The notes under the pieces were generated by a model. That model saw nothing but the letters and a program-made list of their open reading frames with translations, did no database searches and was not told the origin of the DNA. The translations under genes and the position numbers were made by a program. This document shows, piece after piece, positions 8,429-16,539 of a DNA stretch of 64,000 bases (position 1 is the first letter of the stretch; each line of letters starts with the position of its first letter). Origin of the DNA: Paenibacillus marchantiophytorum (GTDB lineage: Bacteria; Bacillota; Bacilli; Paenibacillales; NBRC-103111); NCBI RefSeq assembly GCF_014640555.1, contig NZ_BMHE01000023.1, forward strand, positions 42,938 to 106,937. The letters are read 5' to 3'.

Positions 8429-9388
8429 ATGACAGCAGACATTTCCTATACAACCGAAGAAATATCCAAGCTTTTAAAGATATCGAAGCTAACGGTTTAT
8501 GATCTCATCAAGAAAGGCGAGCTTCCGGCCTACCGTGTCGGTAAGCAAATGCGCGTTGACGCTGCTGATCTTGATGCCTACAAAATGCGTGCCAAAAGCG
8601 GCAAAGTCTACGCCGCCATGCCAGAAGCGCCGATTCAGCAGGTCCAGGCTCAGTCTGCAACCCCTTCTTCCAAGGCAGCAATTGTTATTACAGGTCAAGA
8701 TGTCAGCCTAGATATTCTGAGCAAGCATCTCGAGCGGCAAATCTCCACTCACAGGCCGCTGCGTTCCTATGTCGGCAGCTTGGATAGTCTTATTTCGATG
8801 TATAAAGGGGAATCGGATATTGTCAGCACGCATCTTCTGGATGGAGATACAGGGGAGTATAATGTTCCCTACATCAAGCGGCTCCTTACAGGCAACTCCT
8901 ATGTTGTTGTGAACTTGGTTCTGCGAATGGCTGGACTCTATGTAGCTACAGGAAATCCCAAGCAGCTACTGGGCTGGGAGGATCTGAAGCAGCCAGGACT
9001 GCGAGTGGCCAATCGCGAGAAAGGCTCGGGCGCGCGCGTGCTGCTCGATGAGCAGCTTAGGCTGCACGGGATTTCGCCGCGGCAATTGAGCGGGTATGAG
9101 CAAGAAGAATCCAACCACCTTGGCGTCGCCGGTAAGGTCGCTTCAGGCGAAGCCGACTTTGGCGTCGGGATTGAAAGAGCAGCCAGCATGGTCGGTGGCG
9201 TCGCGTTCATTCCACTCATTCAGGAACGTTATGACCTGGTGATGTTAAGGAAACCGGAACACGCACAATGGATCGAAAGCGTGATGGCCATTTTGAAATC
9301 AGAAGCTTTCCATAGGGAATTACGTCCCATTCTTGGGTATGATTTGTCGCAGACAGGCCACATTGTATTCGAAAACGAAGGCATCTAG
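8429..9388 (+). CDS. HTH (excisionase-type) regulator fused to a substrate-binding-protein-like domain
   Basis: A 319-residue protein. Residues about 8-55 form a MerR/excisionase-type helix-turn-helix (TTEEISKLLKISKLTVYDLI, then AYRVGKQMRVDAADL). After a Gln/Ala/Ser linker, residues about 85-310 resemble the periplasmic molybdate/tungstate-binding fold of COG1910, here without a signal peptide. It should sense a small anion in the cytoplasm and control transcription. ATG 8429 has GGAGG six bases upstream; the ATG at 8423 abuts it. No molybdate transport or cofactor genes are nearby, so the ligand is uncertain. Confidence 0.75.
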   Translation: MTADISYTTEEISKLLKISKLTVYDLIKKGELPAYRVGKQMRVDAADLDAYKMRAKSGKVYAAMPEAPIQQVQAQSATPSSKAAIVITGQDVSLDILSKHLERQISTHRPLRSYVGSLDSLISMYKGESDIVSTHLLDGDTGEYNVPYIKRLLTGNSYVVVNLVLRMAGLYVATGNPKQLLGWEDLKQPGLRVANREKGSGARVLLDEQLRLHGISPRQLSGYEQEESNHLGVAGKVASGEADFGVGIERAASMVGGVAFIPLIQERYDLVMLRKPEHAQWIESVMAILKSEAFHRELRPILGYDLSQTGHIVFENEGI

Positions 9389-9421
9389 TCACAGCGATAA
9401 CAGTCGAAAGGAACATGTGCC

Positions 9422-9856
9422 ATGTCAGATAAAACGACGGTCAAAGAGATGATTGAGATCATGGTCCGGGGCGGTTGGCGAATAACAGAACAACGGCGCA
9501 CACTGGCCGAGATTTTTGCCAAATCAGAGGGGTACTTATCACCTAAATATGTGTACGACCAGATGGCATTATCCTATCCGAGCGTAAGCTTCGATACGGT
9601 GTACCGAAATCTGCGATTATTGAGTGATATGGGAGCGCTGGAGCAGTTTTATTTTATGGATGGCGGTTTGAAGTTTCGGACAAGTTGTTTGAATCACCAC
9701 CACCATCATCTCATTTGCACGAACTGCGAAAAGACGCTGACATTCGATTATTGCCCGATGGATCAAGGGATTAAGCTGCCTGGCAAATTTAAGCTAACAA
9801 GTCATCGCTTTGAGATCTATGGCATTTGTGAAGAGTGTCAGAATGCGATGGACTAG
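9422..9856 (+). CDS. zur: Fur-family repressor, probably the zinc sensor Zur
   Basis: A 144-residue Fur-family protein. A winged helix covers residues 1-80 (YLSPKYVYDQMALSYPSVSF, DTVYRNLRLL). The dimer and metal part has the His run HHHHHLICTNC and two CxxC pairs (CTNC and CEEC) that would hold the structural zinc. Family members repress metal uptake genes. The zinc assignment (Zur rather than Fur or PerR) comes from position: its terminator is followed by znuCBA, a COG0523 GTPase and a C-minus L33, all classical Zur targets, with Zur-like palindromes between them. GAAAGG precedes the ATG. Confidence 0.85.
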   Translation: MSDKTTVKEMIEIMVRGGWRITEQRRTLAEIFAKSEGYLSPKYVYDQMALSYPSVSFDTVYRNLRLLSDMGALEQFYFMDGGLKFRTSCLNHHHHHLICTNCEKTLTFDYCPMDQGIKLPGKFKLTSHRFEIYGICEECQNAMD

Positions 9857-9897
9857 GCTTCATATAACTAGGTCACATATATGGAATTTACGACGAA

Positions 9898-9952
9898 AAG
9901 GTTGGCGTTTTCCTGTAGTATAAGCTGCCGGAAGAACCAACCTATGTTTTTA
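9898..9952 (+). terminator. rho-independent terminator after zur
   Basis: AGGTTGG pairs with CCAACCT around an inner TTCC/GGAA stem, followed by a T run. It separates zur from the znu promoter. Confidence 0.7.
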
Positions 9953-9956
9953 TATA

Positions 9957-9985
9957 TTGACATCCGCGGTGAAAAACGATATATT
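9957..9985 (+). promoter_or_regulatory. SigA-type promoter of the znu operon
   Basis: TTGACA, 17 bp, TATATT is a near-consensus housekeeping promoter. It lies just upstream of three Zur-like palindromes and 120 bp before the znuC start. Confidence 0.75.
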
Positions 9986-9995
9986 TCTCGGTGTA

Positions 9996-10087
9996 ATAAG
10001 TAAATATTACGATTAGTGAAGTAGAGCGATATATTTTTTTGTGATAAAAGCGTAATAATTACATTTTATAATCGTAAGTATTACTTA
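9996..10087 (+). promoter_or_regulatory. cluster of three Zur-like operators before znuC
   Basis: Three AT-rich palindromic sites of the CGTAAT-N-ATTACG type lie in the 5' leader: GTAAATATTACGA near 10000-10012, CGTAATAATTACA at 10051-10063 and CGTAAGTATTACT at 10073-10085. The last lies just before the ribosome site of znuC. Their placement downstream of the SigA promoter fits repression by blocking transcription start or elongation when zinc is plentiful. Binding by Zur is inferred from the motif and the gene content. Confidence 0.75.
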
Positions 10088-10105
10088 ATGGAAAGGAGTG
10101 AGGAG

Positions 10106-10813
10106 ATGCTGTTAGCCTCTATGCAAGAAGTTGAATACGGATATAGTGAGACCCCTTGTATTCAAGATGCGAACGTTGAGATACAGTCCGGCGAATTTGT
10201 CGCGGTGACAGGCCCTAATGGAGCTTCGAAATCGACGCTGTTGAAGCTGCTTTTAGGTTTATATAAGCCATGGCATGGTCAGGTTTTTCTATCAGCCACG
10301 AATAAAGAAGGTCAGAAGCTAAGGGTTGGATATGTTTCGCAGCAGATTTCCGCGTTTAACAGTGGTTTCCCGAGCACGATTCTTGAATTTGTGCAATCCG
10401 GCAGAGCAACAAAAGGTTCCTGGTTTCGCAAAATGAGCGAAGAGGATAGGGAGCAAACGGAGAAGGCACTCAAGCAGATGGGCATGTGGGGGCTCAAAGA
10501 TCGCAAAATCGGTGAATTATCAGGCGGACAGAAGCAGCGCATTTGCATTGCGCGGGCGTTGGCGCAGGAACCGGATTTATTAGTCCTGGATGAGCCTACA
10601 ACAGGTATGGATCAAGAAAGTCGCAAGGGCTTCTATGAGCTGATGAATCATCAAGTCAAAGCGCTTGGAAGAACGGTTGTTATGGTGACGCACGGCCTGG
10701 CAGAGGTGTCGCCGTATCTCGACCGTGTGATTGAACTGGAACGAAAGGAGGAAGGGGGATGGAGATGCTGCACTACGACTTCATGCAGCGGGCATTTTGT
10801 GCCGGTGGGTTAA
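10106..10813 (+). CDS. znuC: zinc ABC transporter ATP-binding protein ZnuC/AdcC
   Basis: ATPase subunit of the high-affinity zinc importer, 235 residues from ATG 10106. I chose that start because AAGGAG lies before it; the ATG at 10088 is itself upstream of this site. Motifs are Walker A GPNGASKST, signature LSGGQKQR, Walker B LLVLDEP and the H-loop in MVTHGL. The Walker A carries Ser where most ABC proteins have the last Gly; I recall similar small residues (GxNGAxKS/T) in AdcC/ZnuC relatives. The 3' end overlaps znuB by 55 bp, and the C-terminal tail is Cys-rich (WRCCTTTSCSGH), which may be a by-product of that overlap. Confidence 0.9.
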   Translation: MLLASMQEVEYGYSETPCIQDANVEIQSGEFVAVTGPNGASKSTLLKLLLGLYKPWHGQVFLSATNKEGQKLRVGYVSQQISAFNSGFPSTILEFVQSGRATKGSWFRKMSEEDREQTEKALKQMGMWGLKDRKIGELSGGQKQRICIARALAQEPDLLVLDEPTTGMDQESRKGFYELMNHQVKALGRTVVMVTHGLAEVSPYLDRVIELERKEEGGWRCCTTTSCSGHFVPVG

Positions 10814-11649
10814 TTGCGCTTCTGGCTTCTGTTCTGGGCGTGTATCTGATGCTGCGCAGACAAGCGCTGATGGCCGATATGCTGTCGCATGTCTCGCTTG
10901 CCGGTGTAGCGGCGGGTGCTTACCTGCATATGAATCCTACTGTGACAGGCTTTGTTGTGGCTACCTTGGGCGCCATAGCTGTGGAATATGTGAGAAGGTC
11001 TTACAAATCATATAGTGAAATTTCGGTGGCGATTATCATGGTTGGAGGGCTATCAACCGCTGTTGTGCTGATGAGTCTTAACCAAAGTATCAATAAAGGG
11101 TTCTCCGCGTATCTCTTCGGTTCCGTTGTTGCCGTTAATCAAACGGAATTAATTCTGATGTTTGCTGTAGCTTTGATCGGAGGCGCATTCTTCTATGTCT
11201 TCCGGAGGCCGCTGTATCAAATCACATTCGATGAAGATACGGCGAAGACGAGCGGGTTGCCCGTTTCCTGGATTTCGCTGGGCTTTAGTGTCGTTACCGG
11301 AATGATCGTCTCCGCTGCTATGCCTATTGTCGGTGTTTTGCTGGTTTCGGCGCTTGTCGTGCTGCCGGCATCGCTTGCGATACGCATTGCCCCAAGCTTT
11401 CAGGCTGCGCTCTTGATCGCAATGGGGATCGGATTGCTTGGGGTATGGGCCGGGTTGACGGCTTCGTACGAGTTAAGCACCCCTCCGGGCGGGACGATTG
11501 CGCTGCTTCTATTAAGCTTCCTTGTGGTGGGTCTTAGCTTGAAAAAAGCCATTGTTAAATGGGGAAAAGCAAGAAATTCATTAAGCCAAGAAACAGGAGT
11601 TGCTCCTATTAATAGCGTAGCTCGTTTGTCCAAAGAATCATCCATATAA
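10759..11649 (+). CDS. znuB: zinc ABC transporter permease ZnuB/AdcB
   Basis: A 296-residue ABC-3 family permease with about eight membrane helices. Family features include SHVSLAGVAAGAYL near the N-terminus and the conserved GMIVSAAMPIVGVLLVSALVV segment. It forms the membrane channel for zinc delivered by ZnuA. The ribosome site GAAAGGAGGAAGGGGG precedes ATG 10759 inside the end of znuC, so the two are translationally coupled. Its stop abuts the znuA leader. Confidence 0.92.
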   Translation: MEMLHYDFMQRAFCAGGLIALLASVLGVYLMLRRQALMADMLSHVSLAGVAAGAYLHMNPTVTGFVVATLGAIAVEYVRRSYKSYSEISVAIIMVGGLSTAVVLMSLNQSINKGFSAYLFGSVVAVNQTELILMFAVALIGGAFFYVFRRPLYQITFDEDTAKTSGLPVSWISLGFSVVTGMIVSAAMPIVGVLLVSALVVLPASLAIRIAPSFQAALLIAMGIGLLGVWAGLTASYELSTPPGGTIALLLLSFLVVGLSLKKAIVKWGKARNSLSQETGVAPINSVARLSKESSI

Positions 11650-11678
11650 TGTTTATTACTAGTAGGAGGAACTTTTAC

Positions 11679-12680
11679 ATGAAAAAGACATGGCTTCACC
11701 AATCGCTCGCGTTCGCGGCTATATCTGCTGTGGTGCTCTCGGGGTGTACATCCAACTCAGCATCAACTTCAGCGGGTGCTACAGCAACGACGTTAAGTCC
11801 GGCAGCAGCCGGCGCAAACGCCAAATTAAAGGTAGTAACGACCTTTTATCCGATGTATGAATTCACCAAACAAGTGGCAGGCGAGCATGCCAATGTTGTC
11901 GCCCTTATTCCTGCAGGGGCTGAACCTCATGATTGGGAGCCGAGCGCCAAGGATATGGTACAAGTAAAGGAAGCTAATTTATTTGTCTATAATGGCATTG
12001 TGGAAGGCTGGGCGAAGAAAGCATTGGAGAGCGCAGCTAACGACAAACGTGTAGTTGTAGAAGCAAGCAAAGGGATTCAACTGATGGAAGGTTTGCCGGA
12101 AGAGGAAGAAGAGGGTGAGCACCATGATCATGAGAAAGCGGATGGGGGCAAAATTCTGGATCCCCACGTTTGGCTGGACCCTGTTCTCGCACAGCAAGAA
12201 GTTGCTGCCATCCAAGCTGGCTTGTCGCAAGCTGATCCGGCGCACAAGGATGACTATCAGAAGAATGCGGACGCCTACATCGCGAAGCTCAAAAAGCTGG
12301 ATGAATCGTTCCGATCCGAACTGAAAGATAGTAAACGCAAAGAGTTCGTTACCCAGCACGCAGCGTTTGGCTATTTGGCCAAAGATTATGGATTAAAACA
12401 AGTGCCGATTGCCGGCCTGTCGCCGGAAGAGGAGCCTTCACCAGAGAAAATGGCTAAGGTCATTCAATTTGCCAAGGAAAACCAAGTGAAAACGATCTTT
12501 TTTGAAACCTTGGTCGATCCCAAAATTGCGAATACGATTGCCAAGGAAATTGGCGCAAAAACGGATGTGCTTAATCCGCTAGAAGGACTAACAGACGAAG
12601 ATAAGAAGAATAATCTCGATTATATCGGCATTATGCAAAATAACCTGAAAGCTCTGAAGAAAGCATTAAGCGAAGGATAA
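11679..12680 (+). CDS. znuA: zinc-binding lipoprotein ZnuA/AdcA
   Basis: Extracellular metal-binding lipoprotein of 333 residues. ATG 11679 follows TAGGAGG at ten bases; an upstream ATG at 11649 is not needed. A signal peptide ends in the lipobox LSGC, whose Cys would be lipidated. Predicted zinc ligands are the His in AEPHDWEP, the His in DPHVWLDP, the His in TQHAAFGYLA and a later acidic residue. A short acidic His-rich loop (EHHDHE) precedes the second ligand, typical of zinc rather than manganese members. It delivers zinc to ZnuBC. Confidence 0.92.
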   Translation: MKKTWLHQSLAFAAISAVVLSGCTSNSASTSAGATATTLSPAAAGANAKLKVVTTFYPMYEFTKQVAGEHANVVALIPAGAEPHDWEPSAKDMVQVKEANLFVYNGIVEGWAKKALESAANDKRVVVEASKGIQLMEGLPEEEEEGEHHDHEKADGGKILDPHVWLDPVLAQQEVAAIQAGLSQADPAHKDDYQKNADAYIAKLKKLDESFRSELKDSKRKEFVTQHAAFGYLAKDYGLKQVPIAGLSPEEEPSPEKMAKVIQFAKENQVKTIFFETLVDPKIANTIAKEIGAKTDVLNPLEGLTDEDKKNNLDYIGIMQNNLKALKKALSEG

Positions 12681-12683
12681 AAT

Positions 12684-12696
12684 CGTAAAAATTACG
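12684..12696 (+). promoter_or_regulatory. Zur-like operator before the COG0523 GTPase gene
   Basis: CGTAAAAATTACG is a near-perfect palindrome matching the CGTAAT-N-ATTACG Zur consensus, set between znuA and the GTPase gene. It suggests that the GTPase and rpmG have their own Zur-controlled initiation, apart from read-through of znuCBA. Confidence 0.8.
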
Positions 12697-12720
12697 TTTT
12701 AAGGAGATCTGAAACCTGAT

Positions 12721-13932
12721 ATGAAGTCAACTGATAAGAAAATTCCTGTTACTGTTTTGAGCGGATACCTTGGGGCAGGGAAAACGACTGTACTGAATCA
12801 TATTTTACATAATCGTGAAGGCTTGCGTGTTGCGGTTATCGTGAACGATCTGAGCGAAGTGAATATCGATGCGGAGCTGATCCGTGACGGCGGCGGCATT
12901 TCGCGGACGAGCGAGACGCTAGTGGAGATGTCGAACGGCTGTATCTGCTGCACCCTGCGGGACGATTTGCTCAAGGAGGTGGAGAAGCTTGCCAAAGAAA
13001 ATAGGTTTGATTATATCCTTATTGAATCGACAGGCGTTGGTGAGCCTCTGCCGGTAGCGCAGACTTTCACTTACATTGACGAGGAACAAGGCGTAGACTT
13101 AACGCAATTTTGCCGTCTTGACTGCATGGTAACGGTCGTTGACGCTTATCGCTTCTGGCACGATTATGCTTCCGGAGAGACGCTTCTGGATCGCAGCCAA
13201 GCGGTAGATGAGACCGACACCCGTGATGTCGTAGATCTTCTCATTGATCAAATCGAATTCTGCGATGTCCTGATTCTGAATAAATGCGACCGGGTTAGCG
13301 AAGCGGATCTGGAAGAATTGGAAGGCGTGCTTCGTACACTGCAGCCTAGAGCCAAATTCATTCGCGCAGAGCATGGGGCTGTTGCTCCCGCGGACATTCT
13401 GAATACGCATCTGTTTAACTTCGATGAGGCGAGTACCTCAGCCGGCTGGATGAAGGAAATGGCCAAAGAGTCGCACACGCCGGAAACAGAGGAGTACGGC
13501 ATCGCTTCCTTTGCCTACGAACGGGCTAAGCCGTTTCATCCTGAGCGCTTAATGCGTTGGATGAGAGACTGGCCAGCTGAAATCGTCAGAGCCAAAGGGA
13601 TCATGTGGCTGTCAACACGCAATGATTTTGCCCAAAGCATAAGTCAAGCAGGCCCCTCCGTTCGCTTCGGTCCGACCGGATACTGGGTCGCAGCACTTCC
13701 GGAAGAAGAGCAGGAAGCGATTCTCATGGAGGACGCTGAGCAGCTTACGCACTGGGATAAGCATCATGGAGACCGCATCAACAAAGTTGTTTTTATCGGG
13801 ATGGACATGGACCGGACTGAAATTACCGAATCTTTGGATGCTTGTTTATTGAACGAGGCGGAAATGCTGGAAGACTGGGCGCAGTACGAGGACGTGCTGC
13901 CTAACGCAATCATGGAAGTAGAAGCAGGTTAA
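12721..13932 (+). CDS. COG0523 (CobW-family) GTPase, zinc metallochaperone (ZagA/YciC type)
   Basis: A 403-residue G3E-family GTPase. P-loop GYLGAGKTT (residues 15-23), the metal-binding CICC (74-77) in SNGCICCTLRDD, IESTG (101-105) and NKCD for guanine specificity are all present. The CobW C-terminal domain has the acidic His-containing stretch TESLDACL. Zur-controlled members such as B. subtilis YciC/ZagA are proposed to pass zinc to essential enzymes in deficiency. The Zur-like box 25 bp upstream and the following L33 paralogue support that role. AAGGAG lies 14 bases from the ATG, which is rather far. Confidence 0.88.
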   Translation: MKSTDKKIPVTVLSGYLGAGKTTVLNHILHNREGLRVAVIVNDLSEVNIDAELIRDGGGISRTSETLVEMSNGCICCTLRDDLLKEVEKLAKENRFDYILIESTGVGEPLPVAQTFTYIDEEQGVDLTQFCRLDCMVTVVDAYRFWHDYASGETLLDRSQAVDETDTRDVVDLLIDQIEFCDVLILNKCDRVSEADLEELEGVLRTLQPRAKFIRAEHGAVAPADILNTHLFNFDEASTSAGWMKEMAKESHTPETEEYGIASFAYERAKPFHPERLMRWMRDWPAEIVRAKGIMWLSTRNDFAQSISQAGPSVRFGPTGYWVAALPEEEQEAILMEDAEQLTHWDKHHGDRINKVVFIGMDMDRTEITESLDACLLNEAEMLEDWAQYEDVLPNAIMEVEAG

Positions 13933-13954
13933 TAACCCCAAGGAGGTGAATGCC

Positions 13955-14104
13955 ATGAGAGTTGTCGTGACCTTGGCGTGTACAGAAACCGGCGATCGGA
14001 ATTACACAACAACCAAGAATAAAAGAAACCAACCGGCAAGGTTGGAACTGCGCAAATATTGTCCCCGTTTGAAGCGTCATACGCTGCATCGTGAGACACG
14101 TTAA
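13955..14104 (+). CDS. rpmG: ribosomal protein L33, zinc-independent (C-minus) paralogue
   Basis: A 49-residue protein beginning MRVVVTLACTETGDRNYTTT and ending RLKRHTLHRETR. It matches the bacterial L33 pattern along its length. Zinc-binding L33 has two CxxC pairs. Here only Cys9 and Cys36 remain, with Thr12 and Leu39 in the partner positions, so the zinc ribbon cannot form. Such paralogues replace the zinc form in starvation and free ribosomal zinc; B. subtilis rpmGC is Zur-regulated in this way. The gene sits 22 bp after the GTPase stop, behind AAGGAGGTGAATGCC, in the Zur-linked unit. Confidence 0.93.
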   Translation: MRVVVTLACTETGDRNYTTTKNKRNQPARLELRKYCPRLKRHTLHRETR

Positions 14105-14215
14105 TCATGGGAGGCGATCCGATCGATTGTGCCCGTCTTTCTTGATAAGATGCGGCAAGGCAGCAAATCAGGCAGCTGAATGTAGCTGAAGGTGCTTATT
14201 TGTACGAATAAATCT

Positions 14216-14334
14216 AAGAGTTTTGGAGTGAATGCGGAGTTGCTACAGCTGCCTCGCGCGGACGGAAGGGAACTACAGGGCGCTATTCTAGCCAAAAGTG
14301 TCAATATAGCGAGGTTGAGGGAACTACAGTCCGC
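14216..14334. repeat. dispersed fold-back repeat, copy 1, left part (interrupted by intron)
   Basis: This stretch contains GGAGTGAATGCGGAG, CAGCTGCCTCGCG and two direct GGGAACTACAG motifs, as in the copies at 23.8 and 29.0 kb. It stops at ..CTACAGTCCGC, where the group II intron begins. The remainder of the element resumes at 16268. No gene is seen between the rpmG stop (14104) and this repeat. Confidence 0.85.
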
Positions 14335-16267
14335 GAGCGACCGCGGTAAAGTCGTGTAATTTAGCAGGTGGAACTCCTGCTTGGAAAGGCAAAAGCCATG
14401 CCACCAATAACGAGTCTTGGGCTACCGCCAGTAATGTCGGGTGCTAAGCGTAGACAGTTAGGTAGTAGGCCTGAAAGTGATGGAGCCTCGAAAATAGTTG
14501 CAATGGGAAGGCCGACAGTTTGCGTACACTGGAAGGCAACACTTGATTTAGCGAAAAAAAAAAAAAGTGGTTAGCGTAATCAAGCTTCCCCGGGGTCATA
14601 GAGCCAGGCATGCTACACAATGATTGCACGGGAACCTGGGAGACCCTGCGACTCTTTCATGAAGGAGTACTTGTTAGGAAAACACATGAGAGTATGGCAA
14701 ACAACTGATCAAAAAGGAGAATGCCAAACGGTGCGCAGGGAGTCGGATAGCTGCATAGTACCAGAGAAACCGATGTAATGTCGGCGGAGGGAAGGCGCTA
14801 CATGTTACCGATCTTGGTAGAGACACATTTACAGCACACAGAGGCGGAGAAAAAAAATGGAAACGAAACTAGCAAGAATAGCAGAGATTGCCAAAGCAAG
14901 ACCGCAAGAAAGGTTCACAGCCTTAGCCCACCTAGTTAATAAACAAATGCTGATGGATAGCCATACAAAGCTACCAGCAGACAAAGCGACGGGAATCGAT
15001 AAAGTCACGAAGGATGCATATGGAGAGCAGCTTGAGGAAAATCTGGACGATCTCATAGCGAGAATGAAACGTAATGCGTACAAACCTCAAGCTTCTCGAA
15101 GGACATACATCCCAAAAGATAAGAAAAGCATGCGCCCGCTAGGTATCCCTTCCTACGAGGATAAGATCGTACAACACGGAATAAACCAGATTCTGCAAGC
15201 GATTTACGAGCAGGATTTCATGGAATATTCGTTTGGATTTCGACCCGGAAGAAGCCAACATGATGCCATTAGAGCGCTCGACCGGATCATCATGAAAGAA
15301 CCCATACGTTATGTGGTTGATGCAGATATTCGCGGCTTTTTCAATCACATGGATCATGAGTGGATGATGAAATTTCTGGCGCATCGTCTAGCTGACCCTA
15401 ATCTCTTAAGACTGATTAAGAAGTTCTTAAAAGCAGGAATTCAGGAGGACGGAGAGTTGAAGCCTACGGATGAAGGAACACCGCAAGGGGGAATCATTTC
15501 GCCGATCTTATCCAACATTTATTTGCACTACGCACTTGACCTATGGTTCGAGGTGACAGTGAAAAGAGAATGTGTTGGAAGGGCAGAAATGGTGCGCTAC
15601 GCGGATGATTTCGTGTGTTGCTTTGAACAGGAAAAGGATGCGAAGCGATTCTACGAGGCATTGGTTGTAAGGCTGAATACGTTTGGGTTAGAAATCGCAG
15701 AAGAGAAGACGAAAATTATCCGATTCGGAAGGCAGTCAGAAGTGGCATGCAAAGAGGTAGGTTTAAAGAAACCAGAAACCTTTCGACTTCCTAGGGTTTA
15801 CGCATTACTGGGGCAAAGGGAAGAATGGGCGCTCAAGACTCATGAGGAAAACGAGCGCAAAGAAATTTAGGGCGAAAGTAAAGGACATCAAGGCATGGAT
15901 TCGGAGCAACCGACACAAGGCAGAAGCGGAATTCATGGAAACCCTGCGAAGCAAATTAGTTGGACACTACAATTACTATGGTGTGTCGGACAACATAAAA
16001 GGGATCACATCCTACCTAAGAGCAGTCAAAAGACTGGTACTGAAGTGGAGAAACCGAAGAAGTCAGAAGATAAGCTTCACGGAGGAAAAGTTCGCGATGT
16101 TCATGACCCGAAACCCATTTCCGAAACCACACATAACTGTGAATCTATTTGCAAAGAAAAGCAACTCTGTAAGGTAGCGTGAAGAGCCGTATGCCTTAAT
16201 TGGGCACGTACGGATCTGTGAGGGGTAAGGGGCACAATCCAAGATGGAAAGGCCCCGCCTACTCGAC
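14335..16267 (+). mobile_element. group II intron (bacterial IIB-like) with frameshifted maturase gene
   Basis: A 1,933-bp element. It begins GAGCGACC, close to the usual GTGYGACC, and ends CCTACTCGAC. A domain V-like hairpin is at 16190-16222, with GAGCCGTATGC pairing with GCACGTACGG, followed by a domain VI-like helix. The ends were set by comparison with two uninterrupted copies of the host repeat: removing 14335-16267 rejoins CTACAGTCCGC to TATTTTGC exactly as at 29052/29053 and 23950/23951. No target duplication is seen, as expected for retrohoming. The second intron base is A instead of T, which may weaken splicing. Confidence 0.9.
14857..16177 (+). pseudogene. ltrA: group II intron reverse transcriptase/maturase, one-base frameshift
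   Basis: The frame from 14857 encodes the reverse transcriptase domain, with GTPQGG and the catalytic YADDF intact. It runs through KPETF and then goes out of frame, stopping at 15870. The C-terminal maturase part continues in the next frame to 16177 (LGFTHYWGKGKNGR, then RKTSAKKFRAKVKDIKAW). One extra C at about 15784 explains the break: without it the text reads TFDFLGFTHYW and the whole protein would have 439 residues. There is no C-terminal HNH endonuclease domain. It is either inactive, rescued by frameshifting, or a sequencing error. Confidence 0.88.
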
Positions 16268-16420
16268 TATTTTGCTGTTTCATGGGAATTTGAACACTTC
16301 TTCTGGAAATAAGACCCTGTAGTTCCGCTATGCCTCTCGCATCCCTACTTTTTGCCTAATTAGCGTCCTCTAGTTCCCTTACAAGGTTGTGCCGCTAAGG
16401 ATCTATCAGGGCTAAGGTGC
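16268..16420. repeat. dispersed fold-back repeat, copy 1, right part
   Basis: This is the continuation of the repeat split by the intron: TATTTTGCTGTTTCATGGGA, AATAAGACCCTGTAGTTCCGC and the inverted GTAGTTCCCTT-type motif, here CTCTAGTTCCCTT. It is more diverged than the other two copies. The stretch from 16420 to 16539 holds no gene that I can see. Confidence 0.8.
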
Positions 16421-16539
16421 ATGGACTCGAAGACCTAGCCGCAGGCTAAGTCTTTCTTAAAGTTGCTGACACCTTGCTGTATGCTAGGGAATCGTAGTAA
16501 ATTTAGGTTCATACGTACGCAAGTGGGAGGGACAAGTTC

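Noticed and set aside
10106..10813. Walker A of ZnuC reads GPNGASKST with Ser in place of the last Gly, suggesting a broken ATPase.
   Set aside because: I recall zinc importer ATPases of the AdcC/ZnuC group with small-residue variants at this position, and all other motifs are intact.
14105..14215. Possible further ribosomal or zinc-regulated small gene after rpmG.
   Set aside because: No frame with a start, ribosome site and recognisable product was found in this stretch.
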